Source: Xenorhabdus koppenhoeferi (GTDB lineage Bacteria > Pseudomonadota > Gammaproteobacteria > Enterobacterales > Enterobacteriaceae). Taken from it: a stretch of DNA of 64,000 nt. The stretch spans positions 1-64,000 of the forward strand of contig NZ_FPBJ01000012.1 of assembly GCF_900116635.1 (NCBI RefSeq), read 5' to 3'. Under the pieces are notes generated by a model. The model made no database searches. It was given only the letters and a program-made list of their open reading frames with translations, and was not told where the DNA came from. Below, piece by piece: positions 27,601-37,236 of the stretch. A program made the position numbers and the translations under genes. The stretch's first letter is position 1. The number at the start of each line of letters is the position of its first letter.

Positions 27601-30261
27601 TTACTTACCATCACCCATTAAAAACTGACAAGGTAATAAAAGTGAAGATAAAGATTCTGCTGAAATTTCATCTGGCACCGTTATCTCACACTGGGCACTT
27701 CCATCCCAATGTATTGTCAGTTTTTCACCCTGATTCATTCCACTCAGGTAAGCAAATCCATCATCACTTAGAATCCCGATTTCCCGTTGGGCTGCATTCA
27801 TAACAGATGCCCCGAAAGGAGGGAATGAACCATCAGGCAGACGAATAACCGTCATTGCTTTAATGCCTGACATCACCTGAAATTTGCGATAACCAATCGC
27901 GCCTTCTGTCAGTGTTGCTTGCTGCACAGACCGCAGTGCTTCCACATCATCCGGCAGGTTATCTAAGTCAATATGTGCCTTATTGCGATAATAGTGGTTC
28001 ACATCTGTCAGCACTGCTTTTCCAAAGTGATTGGTATGTACCGCTGAACCGAATCCCCGGATAGGAACATTGCTGACACCTTCCGTATCTACCATCAGAC
28101 GAGTCGCACCGGGCATATTGGTGCGATGTAGGGCAGCACCTTTTGCTGTTACAGTTATTCCACCTTGTAGACCAAGTGCAGCGGCAGTATTGCCACCATC
28201 CTGATAACTGGCACTAGCTGTCAGTAATGTTTTATCGCCATAATGGGTGTAATAGCCATCGGCTGATGCCCTGCCGCCAATAGTTGTACCCGCTGAAATG
28301 CGATAGTTATTGCGATCATCAATGCGATCAAAATACCCCACTGTATGCGCGTTGCCCTGACGATTAACCATCCCGTTATAACTGAGAGTGGCGCTTTCTC
28401 CCCATGGAATGGAAAGGCTCAGGTACATGCCGTCATCTTTTTTATTATCAAAATTGTTGCGGTAGGCTGATAAGTTGACGTTGATGTTTTTATACCGCCC
28501 AATATCCAGATATTTGGATAGAGAGATGTTATAGCGATCGTTCGTTGGTCGGTTCCAGTAGGTTTGATGGCTATAGTTAAAATGGGCGTTAAGACCGATA
28601 TCAGGGAATTGTTTATTGAAAATAATGGTATATAGTTCTTTTCCGCTATCAGAGGAAATATTGCGATAGCGGCGATCGATATACTGCCCCATGTTCATGA
28701 AATCACGTTCAGAAAAGCGATATCCGGCAAATGTCACTTGACTGTTGTATTCATCAAAACGTTTCGAATAACTGAGACGATAAGATCCACCTGTGAAGGT
28801 TTTATTCTCCCCTGATAGTTTTGCCCTTGATTCCGTCATGTCAAATGACAGTGCACCAAACATCATCAAGTCACGGCCGAGCCCCAATGACAAGGCGTTA
28901 TAATCTCCCGCCGCCAAAAGGCCCCCATACAGTGACCAGCCGTTGTTAATGCCCCAGGAGAATTCCCCCAGACCAAATGCAGGTCCTTCCCGGCGATGTT
29001 TATCATTGATAGATTGCCCACCAATAAATTTATATTGCACTCGTCCAGGACGTGTCAGATAAGGAATGGTCGCTGTGTTGACCTGAAATTGCTGTACACC
29101 ACCGTCTTGCTCTTCGACCCTGACATCCAGTGTTCCTGATACTGCATCTCTGAGATCCTGAATACGGAATGGACCGGAAGCAACCTGAGTTTCATAGATA
29201 ACCCTTCCCTGCTGGCTGATAGTCACCCTAGCATTGGTTCTGGCAACACCAGTAACTTCAGGAGCATAGCCACGCAAATTCGGTGGTAACATATTTTCAT
29301 CAGTCACTAGACTGACGCCGGTATAGCGGAAGCTATCGAAAATATTAGAGTTGAGGTAATCCTCTCCCAATGTTAATTTCGCTTCCAAACGTGGAATTGC
29401 ACGATATACGTAGTAACGACTCCAATCCCAATCACGTTCTCTTCCACCAGAATGCCCTAATTTATTATCTTTGGATTTGAAGCGGTTATATCTGGCCTGC
29501 CAATCAGCCCGAAAGCGCCACGCCCCAGCGTTGATACCCGCGATTCCGTTAGCACTGATCTGCTGGTTGTTTCTACCCTGAGCTGGTTTGGATGTTTGTG
29601 CGTTTAAGTTGTAGTCAAACAACAAACCACAAATTCCTTCATCCCAGCGCGAAGGTGGGTCCCAGTCCGGTAAGTCATATTCCAGATAGATTTTAGGAAC
29701 AACTAAATACAGTGTATAAGTAGCCAGTTCACCTCTGGCTGATATACCTGGCAATGTATTGATATCAAGGCATTTTCCATCATTCTGCCATCCCAACTTT
29801 TCTATCCATTCCCGTTTCAAAGTTATTTGCTTAACTAATTCAGGGGGTATACAGGCTTCACTAGCTTGTGGATCATCTTCTGGCGCAATGAAATCAATAG
29901 AATACGTATCAGGAAATTCATTCTTATTCATCCGTACAGCCATAATATAATTACCCGGCATGATATAACCCGCACGTGCAAATTTCTCCAAATCAATACT
30001 GGAGCGTTCATTAATATCCAGCGCGCCTGTATTAAATTCAATCGATGGCTTAGAATAAGCTACTTGAATACCAGATAGCACAAACAGTAAAAAAGCAGAA
30101 AGAGGTTTAACTCCGAATGTTAAATGCCTTTTTTTTATTTTATTAATTATCTTTTTTTTATTAGTCACTTTATTTTTATTAAATAGATTTTTTCTCTCAC
30201 TGTTTGCTTTTCTATTAATGAATGAAAAACCATAATTCATAGAATATGAAAACAAAGCCAT
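27601..30261 (-). CDS. outer-membrane fimbrial usher, FimD/MrpC-like
   Basis: An 886-residue usher. The order of domains is N-terminal periplasmic domain (F-N-T-G-A-L-D), 24-strand pore with plug, and two C-terminal periplasmic domains. Typical motifs include G-Y-A-P-E-V-T-G-V-A-R-T-N-A and R-V-x-I-S-Q-Q-G-R-V-I-Y-E plus D-L-R-D-A-V-S-G-T-L-D-V in the plug region, and a terminal cysteine pair. The N-terminus is unusual: about 50 K/N-rich residues precede the hydrophobic signal core, yet the start at 30261 has a good AGAGG site. The gap to the pilin gene is 614 bases and contains repeat copy 6. Confidence 0.95.
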   Translation of the reverse strand: MALFSYSMNYGFSFINRKANSERKNLFNKNKVTNKKKIINKIKKRHLTFGVKPLSAFLLFVLSGIQVAYSKPSIEFNTGALDINERSSIDLEKFARAGYIMPGNYIMAVRMNKNEFPDTYSIDFIAPEDDPQASEACIPPELVKQITLKREWIEKLGWQNDGKCLDINTLPGISARGELATYTLYLVVPKIYLEYDLPDWDPPSRWDEGICGLLFDYNLNAQTSKPAQGRNNQQISANGIAGINAGAWRFRADWQARYNRFKSKDNKLGHSGGRERDWDWSRYYVYRAIPRLEAKLTLGEDYLNSNIFDSFRYTGVSLVTDENMLPPNLRGYAPEVTGVARTNARVTISQQGRVIYETQVASGPFRIQDLRDAVSGTLDVRVEEQDGGVQQFQVNTATIPYLTRPGRVQYKFIGGQSINDKHRREGPAFGLGEFSWGINNGWSLYGGLLAAGDYNALSLGLGRDLMMFGALSFDMTESRAKLSGENKTFTGGSYRLSYSKRFDEYNSQVTFAGYRFSERDFMNMGQYIDRRYRNISSDSGKELYTIIFNKQFPDIGLNAHFNYSHQTYWNRPTNDRYNISLSKYLDIGRYKNINVNLSAYRNNFDNKKDDGMYLSLSIPWGESATLSYNGMVNRQGNAHTVGYFDRIDDRNNYRISAGTTIGGRASADGYYTHYGDKTLLTASASYQDGGNTAAALGLQGGITVTAKGAALHRTNMPGATRLMVDTEGVSNVPIRGFGSAVHTNHFGKAVLTDVNHYYRNKAHIDLDNLPDDVEALRSVQQATLTEGAIGYRKFQVMSGIKAMTVIRLPDGSFPPFGASVMNAAQREIGILSDDGFAYLSGMNQGEKLTIHWDGSAQCEITVPDEISAESLSSLLLPCQFLMGDGK

Positions 30262-30648
30262 AGCATCCTCTGAACAATGAATCGTTAATAATCCAGTTTT
30301 AATTTATCCTCTATCTATGTTACGTTCTCTGTCTGTGCTTCGCTGGTTTTACCATACCGCGGGAAGTAGAGGAAACATGTCACCATCGGTATGCCATTAA
30401 AAGTTATCTCAGAATGGAAAATTTTTATTTCCTGGATGCAGCCAATAGAGAACACCGTGGGTAGATTAAATAAACAAAAAAGTATTTCAATTCACTCTAT
30501 AGAGACCGCTCCTATTAGTGGCACACTTTGCTAACTCAATTGTCAATAATATTGTGTGATTACACTCTGAGTAGTGAATTAATCTCAGAAATACCCCAGA
30601 TATATTATCAGGAAACCCAATACCAAGGCGAAAACGAGCTTCCTGATA
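30262..30648. other. non-coding part of the pilin-usher gap
   Basis: I looked on the minus strand for a remnant of the second pilin gene that some Mrp-type operons carry between mrpA and mrpC and found none; all frames are broken. The stretch is AT-rich. Confidence 0.45.
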
Positions 30649-30844
30649 TATACCCGTCGTCTTTCAAGTTGCAGCTTTGTTGGCTGCGCTCACTCACCCC
30701 AGTCACATAGTTAGCTATGCTCCAGGGGATTAATGAAAGGCTCCTGCCTTTCACCGGAGGCCAGCCTTTGGCTGGGCAAATTCGTTCCCGACGAATTTGT
30801 CATTCCCTTGCCGTCGCGCTGCATCTTGAAATCCATTGGGTATA
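30649..30844 (+). repeat. dispersed palindromic repeat, copy 6 (long form) inside the fimbrial operon
   Basis: The best preserved long copy, with intact TATACCC and GGGTATA ends. The extra middle segment (about 30725-30803) contains three consecutive hairpins: AAAGGC/GCCTTT, GCCAGCC/GGCTGGC and CAAATTCG/CGAATTTG. It lies 31 bases downstream of the major pilin stop codon. Confidence 0.93.
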
Positions 30845-30875
30845 CAACCTAAAAATTACCAACTAATTTGCTATA

Positions 30876-31418
30876 TTACAGGTAGTTTAAAGAGAAGTTA
30901 GCAATAGCGGTGAAGTTACCTGGAACAACTAAGTTTTTGCCTTCGCTATCAGATGCGCTAATACCTTGCAGGTAAGCTGCGAAATGCAGATCGTTGTTAC
31001 CTTCAGACAAAGACATCACTTCAGATCTAGCCCCCAAGGGGATGAGTTTGCCGGCTGCATTAGTGATAGCAATTACAGCACCTTTTGCAGTTCCTTCAAT
31101 ACCCAACAGGCCTTGAGACGTTACACCATAATTGTTCTGCCCAGTGAAAGTCGTTACCAGACCATTTTTAGTTTGATCTGTACAGTTTTCTAATTCAATT
31201 TTGAAGAAATGAGATTCTGAACGACCGCCATCTTTAAGGATATGGCTAGAAATTTGTCCCAGATTAACTTCAACATTGTTATTTTTGATTGAGCAAGGTG
31301 CATCAATGATAGAACCAGTGAATTTCACTGTGCCATTACCTTGATTAACTGCATTTGCCGCACCAGCAGTTAAAGCCACACCAAAACCTAAAACCATCGC
31401 CAATTTGTTAAGTTTCAT
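30876..31418 (-). CDS. mrxA: major fimbrial subunit, MrpA/MrxA-like
   Basis: A 180-residue type 1-like pilin. Signal peptide with cleavage after A-N-A (about residue 23), donor strand V-N-Q-G-N-G-T-V-K-F-T-G, disulfide cysteines at about 42 (D-A-P-C-S-I) and 79 (L-E-N-C-T), and C-terminal A-N-F-S-L-N-Y-L with penultimate Tyr. It is the first gene of the operon and the abundant structural subunit. In Xenorhabdus nematophila the equivalent protein is MrxA, reported as a pilin with pore-forming toxicity to insect haemocytes; this equivalence is by operon position and pilin features, not by an alignment. Confidence 0.85.
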   Translation of the reverse strand: MKLNKLAMVLGFGVALTAGAANAVNQGNGTVKFTGSIIDAPCSIKNNNVEVNLGQISSHILKDGGRSESHFFKIELENCTDQTKNGLVTTFTGQNNYGVTSQGLLGIEGTAKGAVIAITNAAGKLIPLGARSEVMSLSEGNNDLHFAAYLQGISASDSEGKNLVVPGNFTAIANFSLNYL

Positions 31419-32078
31419 AATTTAACTTATGCCTTTAATTGTAAAATAGATACTAATAGCCAAAAATAAGCCGAAGCACAGAAATTAATTTCTGACACTT
31501 AGGCGAATGATTATTTAGTTTTTTGACACGATTCATAAGTTGTCAAAATGAACCAAACCGTCAATATAATTCAACAGAACATATTTTAAGTCAAATTTCA
31601 GACAATAAAACTAGCTATGTGCTTTAACGTCATATTAAATATAATTTTTTACAAAAATCACGTTTAATGAGTAGCATATTTTACTAGTATTTTTTTATTT
31701 TTAGATTATTCAACTAAATTATATCGAATGATGTTTAGTAGTTCAGAATTTTAATTGTCGTTGCTTTATTGCTCTATTTTGTCATCCTGAAGGTAGGCTT
31801 TATGGTATTTCATGGAAATAATAACAATATTTATATTTTAATGTTGAATTAATTGATTAAATAGAAATAAAACAAAGATATTTAACAAGAAAATATAATT
31901 ACCAAGATAATTATTTATACAAAATATCAATCCTAAAAAATCATTTTGGTTTTGTTAAGTATATTATTTACATTCATTTTTTAATCAAGAAATGAATAAA
32001 TAAAACATTTGATTAAATAGATATGTGAACTCTATTTTGAAGAAAACACCTATAATTAATATATGATTAAAAAATAAA
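31419..32078 (-). promoter_or_regulatory. long AT-rich leader/promoter region of the fimbrial operon
   Basis: About 660 bases of very AT-rich DNA between the pilin start and the deoD terminator, with no gene. A dyad TTTTGACA (31521-31528) / TGTCAAAA (31541-31548) lies about 105-130 bases upstream of the pilin and includes a minus-strand TTGACA suitable as a -35 hexamer. AT-rich DNA of this kind is a common target of H-NS and Lrp, but no specific site is identified. No recombinase gene or long inverted repeats typical of phase-variable switches are present. Confidence 0.5.
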
Positions 32079-32081
32079 AAA

Positions 32082-32103
32082 CCCTTTCCAATATTGGAAA
32101 GGG
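32082..32103 (-). terminator. deoD terminator
   Basis: CCCTTTCC and GGAAAGGG flank AATATT in a 22-base perfect palindrome. On the minus strand it is followed by a T-rich run, about 45 bases after the deoD stop. Confidence 0.9.
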
Positions 32104-32145
32104 CTTATCATTTTTTAATGAAATACTAAAACTATTTACGTTTTT

Positions 32146-32862
32146 TTAATTATCACCCGCCAAAATGGATTCAAGCGCAATCTCGATCATGTCATTAAAC
32201 GTCAGTTGGCGCTCTTCAGCCGTCATTTGTTCGCCAGTACGGATATGGTCAGAAACAGTACAAATAGTCAGTGCTTTTGCACCAAATTCAGCTGCCACAC
32301 CGTAAATACCCGCAGCTTCCATTTCAACGCCCAGAATGCCGTATTTTTCCATTACGTCGAACATTTGTGGGTCTGGTGTATAGAACAGATCTACAGAGAA
32401 GATATTACCAACGCGGGCATCAATATTTTTAGCTTTAGCTGCATCAACCGCATTACGAACCAGTTCAAAGTCCGCAATTGCAGCGAAATCGTGATCTTTA
32501 AAACGCTGACGGTTTACTTTGGAATCGGTACATGCGCCCATGCCAATCACAATATCACGGATTTTAACATCTTCACTGACAGCACCACAGGAGCCAATAC
32601 GAATGATTTTCTCAACACCAAATTCAGTGATCAGTTCTTTGGCGTAAATAGAACAGGATGGGATGCCCATACCATGTCCCATAACAGAGATACGGCGACC
32701 TTTGTAAGTACCGGTGAAACCCAGCATACCGCGAACATTGTTAACCTGACGGGCATCTTCCAAGAAAGTTTCCGCAATATATTTTGCACGCAGTGGATCG
32801 CCCGGCATCAAAACAACATCAGCAAAATCGCCCATCTCAGCATTAATATGTGGGGTGGCCAT
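32146..32862 (-). CDS. deoD: Purine nucleoside phosphorylase DeoD
   Basis: Hexameric bacterial purine nucleoside phosphorylase, 238 residues (E. coli 239). It cleaves (deoxy)inosine, guanosine and adenosine to base and (deoxy)ribose-1-phosphate. Conserved phosphate-site and catalytic regions include M-P-G-D-P-L-R-A near residue 20, G-H-G-M-G-I-P-S near 65 and E-M-E-A-A-G-I near 180, with D204 region V-S-D-H-I-R. Last gene of the deo operon. Confidence 0.98.
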   Translation of the reverse strand: MATPHINAEMGDFADVVLMPGDPLRAKYIAETFLEDARQVNNVRGMLGFTGTYKGRRISVMGHGMGIPSCSIYAKELITEFGVEKIIRIGSCGAVSEDVKIRDIVIGMGACTDSKVNRQRFKDHDFAAIADFELVRNAVDAAKAKNIDARVGNIFSVDLFYTPDPQMFDVMEKYGILGVEMEAAGIYGVAAEFGAKALTICTVSDHIRTGEQMTAEERQLTFNDMIEIALESILAGDN

Positions 32863-32937
32863 AAGTTTATTCCTTGTTTTTATTACACGTATGTAAATGG
32901 ATAAAAATCAAGGGAAGCCAATTGGCTTCCCAAAAAA

Positions 32938-34161
32938 TTAAAACATCGCTTTGCCATAATCCATTGGCGATAGATTAAAATATTTTGCAACTGTCTGACC
33001 AATGTCAGCAAATGTTTCGCGATGCCCTAATGAACCGGGTTTAACTTTAGGTCCGTAAACCAGAACCGGAATATGTTCCCGAGTATGATCAGTTCCTTTC
33101 CAAGTCGGGTCACAACCATGGTCAGCGGTAAAGATCAGAATGTCATCCTCTTTAACCAGTTTCAGCATTTCCGGCAGGCGACGGTCAAATAATTCCAGTG
33201 CTGCCGCATAACCCGCTACATCACGGCGGTGGCCGTAAGAAGAGTCGAAATCAACAAAGTTGGTAAATACGATGGTGTTATCTCCTGCCTGCTCTATTTC
33301 AATCAGTGAAGCATCAAACAGAGCATCAATGCCCGTTGCCTTAACCTTTTTAGTGATACCCACGTTTGCATAAATGTCTGCAATCTTACCAATGGAAACC
33401 ACTTCACCTTGTTTCTCATCAACCAATTTTTTCAGGATGGTTGGGGCAGGGGGTTCAACAGCTAAATCATGACGATTACCAGTACGCTGGAAGTTACCCG
33501 CTTTATCCCCGACAAATGGACGGGCTATGACACGGCCAATGTTGTATTCACCAATATTCAGCTCTTCACGAGCGATTTCACACAGTTCATACAGGCGATC
33601 CAAACCGAATGACTCTTCATGGCAGGCAATCTGGAAAACAGAATCCGCAGAGGTATAGAAAATCGGTTTACCGGTTTTCATGTGTTCTTCACCCAGATTA
33701 TCCAGAATCACGGTACCGGAAGAGTGACAGTTACCCAGATATCCCGGAAGGTTGGCACGCTCAACCAGTCTATCCAGTAATTCCTGCGGGAAACTGTTCT
33801 CTTCGTCCTGAAAATAGCCCCAGTCGAATAAGACAGGGACACCCGCAATTTCCCAGTGACCTGATGGCGTGTCTTTACCAGAAGAAAGTTCACTCGCATA
33901 ACCATAGGCACCAATAATGTCGGCATCTTTATCTAAACCAATTGGAAAAGTTCCACAAGACTCTTCCATCGCCTTACCCAATCCCAAACGGCTCAGATTT
34001 GGCAGGTGCAATGGCCCTTTACGGCCGATATCAGCCTCACCACGGGCACATTGCTCTGCAATGTGTCCTAAAGTGTTAGACCCCTCATCACCAAACTTTG
34101 TAGCATCTGCGCTTGCACCGATACCAAAGGAATCCAATACCATGATGAATGTACGTTTCAT
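32938..34161 (-). CDS. deoB: Phosphopentomutase DeoB
   Basis: Metalloenzyme of the alkaline phosphatase superfamily converting (deoxy)ribose-1-phosphate to the 5-phosphate; 407 residues, the E. coli length. Metal and catalytic motifs: V-L-D-S-F-G-I-G at the N-terminus, [11 protein letters not shown] near residue 92, and T-A-D-H-G-C-D-P-T and D-H-T-R-E-H near the end. ATG 34161 follows an AGGAGA site and matches the family start; a TTG six codons upstream is not used. It feeds DeoC. Confidence 0.98.
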   Translation of the reverse strand: MKRTFIMVLDSFGIGASADATKFGDEGSNTLGHIAEQCARGEADIGRKGPLHLPNLSRLGLGKAMEESCGTFPIGLDKDADIIGAYGYASELSSGKDTPSGHWEIAGVPVLFDWGYFQDEENSFPQELLDRLVERANLPGYLGNCHSSGTVILDNLGEEHMKTGKPIFYTSADSVFQIACHEESFGLDRLYELCEIAREELNIGEYNIGRVIARPFVGDKAGNFQRTGNRHDLAVEPPAPTILKKLVDEKQGEVVSIGKIADIYANVGITKKVKATGIDALFDASLIEIEQAGDNTIVFTNFVDFDSSYGHRRDVAGYAAALELFDRRLPEMLKLVKEDDILIFTADHGCDPTWKGTDHTREHIPVLVYGPKVKPGSLGHRETFADIGQTVAKYFNLSPMDYGKAMF

Positions 34162-34239
34162 AATTTTCTCCTGCGTCAATTCACGCTATCAATGCGGAAA
34201 CTGTCGGCTATTAAAATCTATTTTCGATTCTTATTTGGT

Positions 34240-34428
34240 TTATCCACTGATATCACTATTAGCATGAATCAGTGCCTGAGGGGTGTCTGCATTCACCTGC
34301 ATATCCAGCGTAACAATATCACTCAGCCCCACACTGTAATTAATAGGATCAGTCGCCTTACGACGCGTCCTCCTCCCAATGCAACAACAGACATGCCTAA
34401 CGCACGGGTATCCATTTGCCAAAAACAA
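34240..34428 (-). pseudogene. deoA: deoA deletion scar (thymidine phosphorylase remnant)
   Basis: Exactly in the deoA position between deoC and deoB. A GGGAGG site precedes TTG-TTT-TTG-GCA, encoding the DeoA N-terminus M-F-L-A. This is joined immediately to codons near the C-terminus: in one frame M-D-T-R-A-L-G-M-S-V-V-A-L-G-G-G-R, then after a small indel in the other frame R-R-K-A-T-D-P-I-N-Y-S-V-G and N-A-D-T-P-Q-A-L-I-H-A. More than 300 codons between are gone and the last ~30 are also lost. A 62-codon open frame spans the scar but cannot form an enzyme. Confidence 0.88.
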
Positions 34429-34512
34429 AGCTACCTCCCAATCATTATTATTTGAAAAGAATGGCAGTAATGCATACTATTTTAGCGTGCATTTAATGAA
34501 TTATTATTGATC

Positions 34513-35292
34513 TCAATAACCATTACTCTGCTTCTGGCTCTGGTGTCCAAGTGTGTTCAGCAAACTTCCCAATAAACTGGAAGCACCAAAACGGAAATGG
34601 CGAGAGTCAGCCCACTTGTCTCCCATAATGTGCCCAGCCAGAGCAAGATACTGTGCCGCTTCTTCGGCTGTGCGTACACCACCTGCGGGTTTAAAACCAA
34701 CGTTGTCACCTACGCCCATATCGCGGATTACAGTCAACATGATTTCAGCACTCTCAAGTGTTGCATTAACGGCAACTTTACCCGTTGAAGTTTTGATGAA
34801 ATCCGCACCTGCTTTGATCGAGATTTCAGAGGCTTTGCGAATCAGTTCTGCTTCTTTTAATTCGCCTGTTTCAATAATCACTTTTAGCCAGACACCTGAT
34901 CCAGCACAGGCAGTTTTGCAGGCTTTTACCAAATCGAAACCAATCTGTTCATGACCAGCCATCAATGCACGATAAGGAAAAACAACATCCACTTCATCAG
35001 CACCATAAGCGATGGCAGCACGAGTTTCAGCCAGTGCAATGTCAATATCATCATTACCGTGTGGAAAGTTGGTAACAGTGGCAATGCGGATATCGGGGGT
35101 TCCCTGTTCACGCAATACCTTGCGAGCTACAGGAATAAAACGCGGGTAGATACAGACGGCGGCCGTTTGTCCGGCGGGGCTGTTTGCCTGACGACAAAGT
35201 GCTGTCACTTTCTCATCTGTATCATCATCATTAAGCGTAGTTAAATCCATCAGACTCAGTGCGCGCTGGGCGGCGGCGGTTAAATCGGTCAT
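34513..35292 (-). CDS. deoC: Deoxyribose-phosphate aldolase DeoC
   Basis: Class I aldolase splitting deoxyribose-5-phosphate into acetaldehyde and glyceraldehyde-3-phosphate; 259 residues as in E. coli. The Schiff-base lysine is in F-I-K-T-S-T-G-K near residue 167, with the partner lysine in G-F-K-P-A-G-G-V near 201. ATG 35292 has GGAGAG upstream and gives the family start M-T-D-L; an ATG four codons earlier is less likely. First enzyme gene of the deo cluster, about 330 bases downstream of a nucleoside permease gene. Confidence 0.98.
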   Translation of the reverse strand: MTDLTAAAQRALSLMDLTTLNDDDTDEKVTALCRQANSPAGQTAAVCIYPRFIPVARKVLREQGTPDIRIATVTNFPHGNDDIDIALAETRAAIAYGADEVDVVFPYRALMAGHEQIGFDLVKACKTACAGSGVWLKVIIETGELKEAELIRKASEISIKAGADFIKTSTGKVAVNATLESAEIMLTVIRDMGVGDNVGFKPAGGVRTAEEAAQYLALAGHIMGDKWADSRHFRFGASSLLGSLLNTLGHQSQKQSNGY

Positions 35293-35551
35293 AAAACTCT
35301 CCAACGGTATTATTATCGTAACTGAATCAGTTCACATCTTCTTTTGTACGATTATTTTGAACAAACGTGGTTATCTTTAACAGTCACCGACCTTAACAAT
35401 CAACATGTTCGTTTGTTAGCGAGCGGAATTAGTTCCTTGAAGATGCGGCTACGATAATACACGATGCAACAACCGAATTCCTTCTCTCCGCACTATTTTT
35501 GTGCAATCTTTCTGCACTATACTGGCTTTCTTAATGGCGTTGGGAAAAACA

Positions 35552-35579
35552 AATGCAGGTGAGATTTCTCACCTGCATT
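35552..35579 (-). terminator. terminator after the nucleoside transporter gene
   Basis: AATGCAGGTGAG (35552-35563) and CTCACCTGCATT (35568-35579) form a perfect 12-bp stem with a 4-base loop; on the minus strand TTGTTTTT follows. It separates the permease from deoC, whose promoter must lie in 35293-35550. Confidence 0.9.
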
Positions 35580-35620
35580 CAATTTGATACACGCTTACTG
35601 GGTGTTACGCTTCCTACGTT

Positions 35621-36898
35621 TTACAAAGAGAGGAAGAACCCGGCAATAGTTGCACTCATCAAGTTAGAGAGTGAGCCTGCCAATACAGCTTTCAAGCCGA
35701 AACGAGCAATATCGCCGCGACGGTTTGGTGCCATACCGCCCAAGCCGCCCAGAAGAATAGCCACAGAAGACAAGTTAGCGAAGCCACACAGAGCAAAGGA
35801 GATAATGGCTTTGGTATGTTCGGAAAGTACTTGCAGGCCTGCGGCCTGAACAACATTGTCAGGTTTCAGGTATTCACCAAAGTTCATGAATGCGACGAAT
35901 TCATTGACTACCAGTTTCTGGCCGATGAAAGAGCCTGCAATAGTCGCTTCATGCCACGGAACACCGATCAGATAAGCAATTGGTGCAAAAGCCCAGCCCA
36001 GTACCAGTTCCATGGATAATTGAGGATAATCGAACCAACCGCCGATACCGCCCAGGATACCGTTTAACAAAGCGATCAATGCGGTGAATGCCAACAACAT
36101 TGCACCGACGTTCAGAGCCAATTGCATACCAGATGCTGCACCTGATGCGGCCGCATCGATGATATTTGCCGGACGCTCTTCTGCTGCAACCAGTGACATC
36201 GCATCAGTAGTGTCATGTGTTTCTTCGGTTTCAGGCACCATCAGTTTCGCAAACAGCAGACCACCCGGTGCTGCCATAAATGAAGCTGCAATCAGGTATT
36301 CCAATGGAACACCCATAGAGGCATAGCCCGCCAATACAGAACCCGCTACAGAGGCCAAGCCACCGCACATAACAGCGAACAGTTCAGATTGGGTCATGGT
36401 AGAAATATAAGGACGAACAACCAGAGGGGCTTCGGTTTGACCTACGAAAATATTCGCGGTCGCAGACAAAGATTCAGTCCGGGATGTTCCCAGTATTTTC
36501 TGCAAGCCACCACCCAAGATTTTGATGATAAGCTGCATAACGCCCATGTAATAAAGCACGGCAATAAGTGAGGAGAAGAAAACAATTACCGGCAGAACAC
36601 GCAGGGCAAAAACAAAACCACCGCCACCAAACAGTTCAAACATTTTGTCGGAAACCAATCCGCCAAAAATAAAGTCTGTTCCTTTCTGGCCATATCCAAT
36701 CACATTGGAAACGCCTTCTGACATTCCTCCCAGAATGTCTTTACCAGCGGGCACATAAAGTACAAATGCCCCAATAGCAATCTGAATCAGGAAGGCGCCC
36801 AGGACAGTACGGATTTTAATAGCTCGATAGTTACTGGAGAAGAGTACTGCGATAAAAATCAGCACCGCCATCCCGACCAGGCTCATAAGGAGTTGCAT
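35621..36898 (-). CDS. concentrative nucleoside transporter (CNT family, NupX/vcCNT-like)
   Basis: A 425-residue polytopic inner-membrane symporter. The nucleoside-binding motif G-Q-T-E-A-P (about residue 153) and the later N-E-F-V-A-F-M-N-F are CNT signatures. The Q-T-E-A-P form and the N-terminal M-S-L-V-G-M-A-V-L resemble Vibrio cholerae vcCNT and E. coli NupX more than E. coli NupC, which has Q-S-E-N. It imports nucleosides, probably coupled to Na+ or H+, for the deo enzymes downstream. A CRP-like site lies about 160 bases upstream. Confidence 0.9.
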   Translation of the reverse strand: MQLLMSLVGMAVLIFIAVLFSSNYRAIKIRTVLGAFLIQIAIGAFVLYVPAGKDILGGMSEGVSNVIGYGQKGTDFIFGGLVSDKMFELFGGGGFVFALRVLPVIVFFSSLIAVLYYMGVMQLIIKILGGGLQKILGTSRTESLSATANIFVGQTEAPLVVRPYISTMTQSELFAVMCGGLASVAGSVLAGYASMGVPLEYLIAASFMAAPGGLLFAKLMVPETEETHDTTDAMSLVAAEERPANIIDAAASGAASGMQLALNVGAMLLAFTALIALLNGILGGIGGWFDYPQLSMELVLGWAFAPIAYLIGVPWHEATIAGSFIGQKLVVNEFVAFMNFGEYLKPDNVVQAAGLQVLSEHTKAIISFALCGFANLSSVAILLGGLGGMAPNRRGDIARFGLKAVLAGSLSNLMSATIAGFFLSL

Positions 36899-37236
36899 TG
36901 GAAGAATCCCTGTTCACTGAATGAATAATAAAAAATATGTCAGTTTTTTTGTAATTTCCTACTGACATTGTGTGTGTGCTGATTATACCTAGTACTAAAA
37001 AGGAACAAGCAACTAACATCACAATTTAATACAGCAAAAAGTAATATAAAAACAAAAAATGAGATGTGCATCACATAAAGCCACCTGGTTTCGGTGGGAT
37101 TAGATAATTTAGCGGGAAAAAAGGTAAAAAAAAGAATAAATAAGCAGAGAATATAAGTTAAACATTATTAATGTTTAATGAAAACCGATTATATAAATCC
37201 ACAGCTAAAAAACTCAATGAGTTTTACCCATTAGAA
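36899..37236. other. regulatory gap upstream of the nucleoside transporter
   Basis: A 338-base minus-strand gap with the CRP-like site at 37057-37078. The rest is AT-rich and shows no gene; no hairpin with a T run was found after yjjV. Confidence 0.45.
37057..37078. promoter_or_regulatory. CRP-like binding site
   Basis: TGAGA at 37060-37064, six bases, then TCACA at 37071-37075, matching the CRP consensus TGTGA-N6-TCACA in nine of ten positions. Its place upstream of a nucleoside permease gene fits the CRP control known for such genes in E. coli. Confidence 0.6.

Noticed and set aside
31419-32078. Invertible fimbrial promoter switch
   Set aside because: No recombinase gene and no inverted repeats longer than about 8 bp in the leader.
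32206-32904. 232-residue plus-strand open frame opposite deoD
   Set aside because: Antisense shadow of a well-conserved gene; no ribosome-binding site or recognisable domain.
34240-34428. 62-residue novel protein in the deo operon
   Set aside because: Its sequence is explained as the fused ends of deoA with a frame change.
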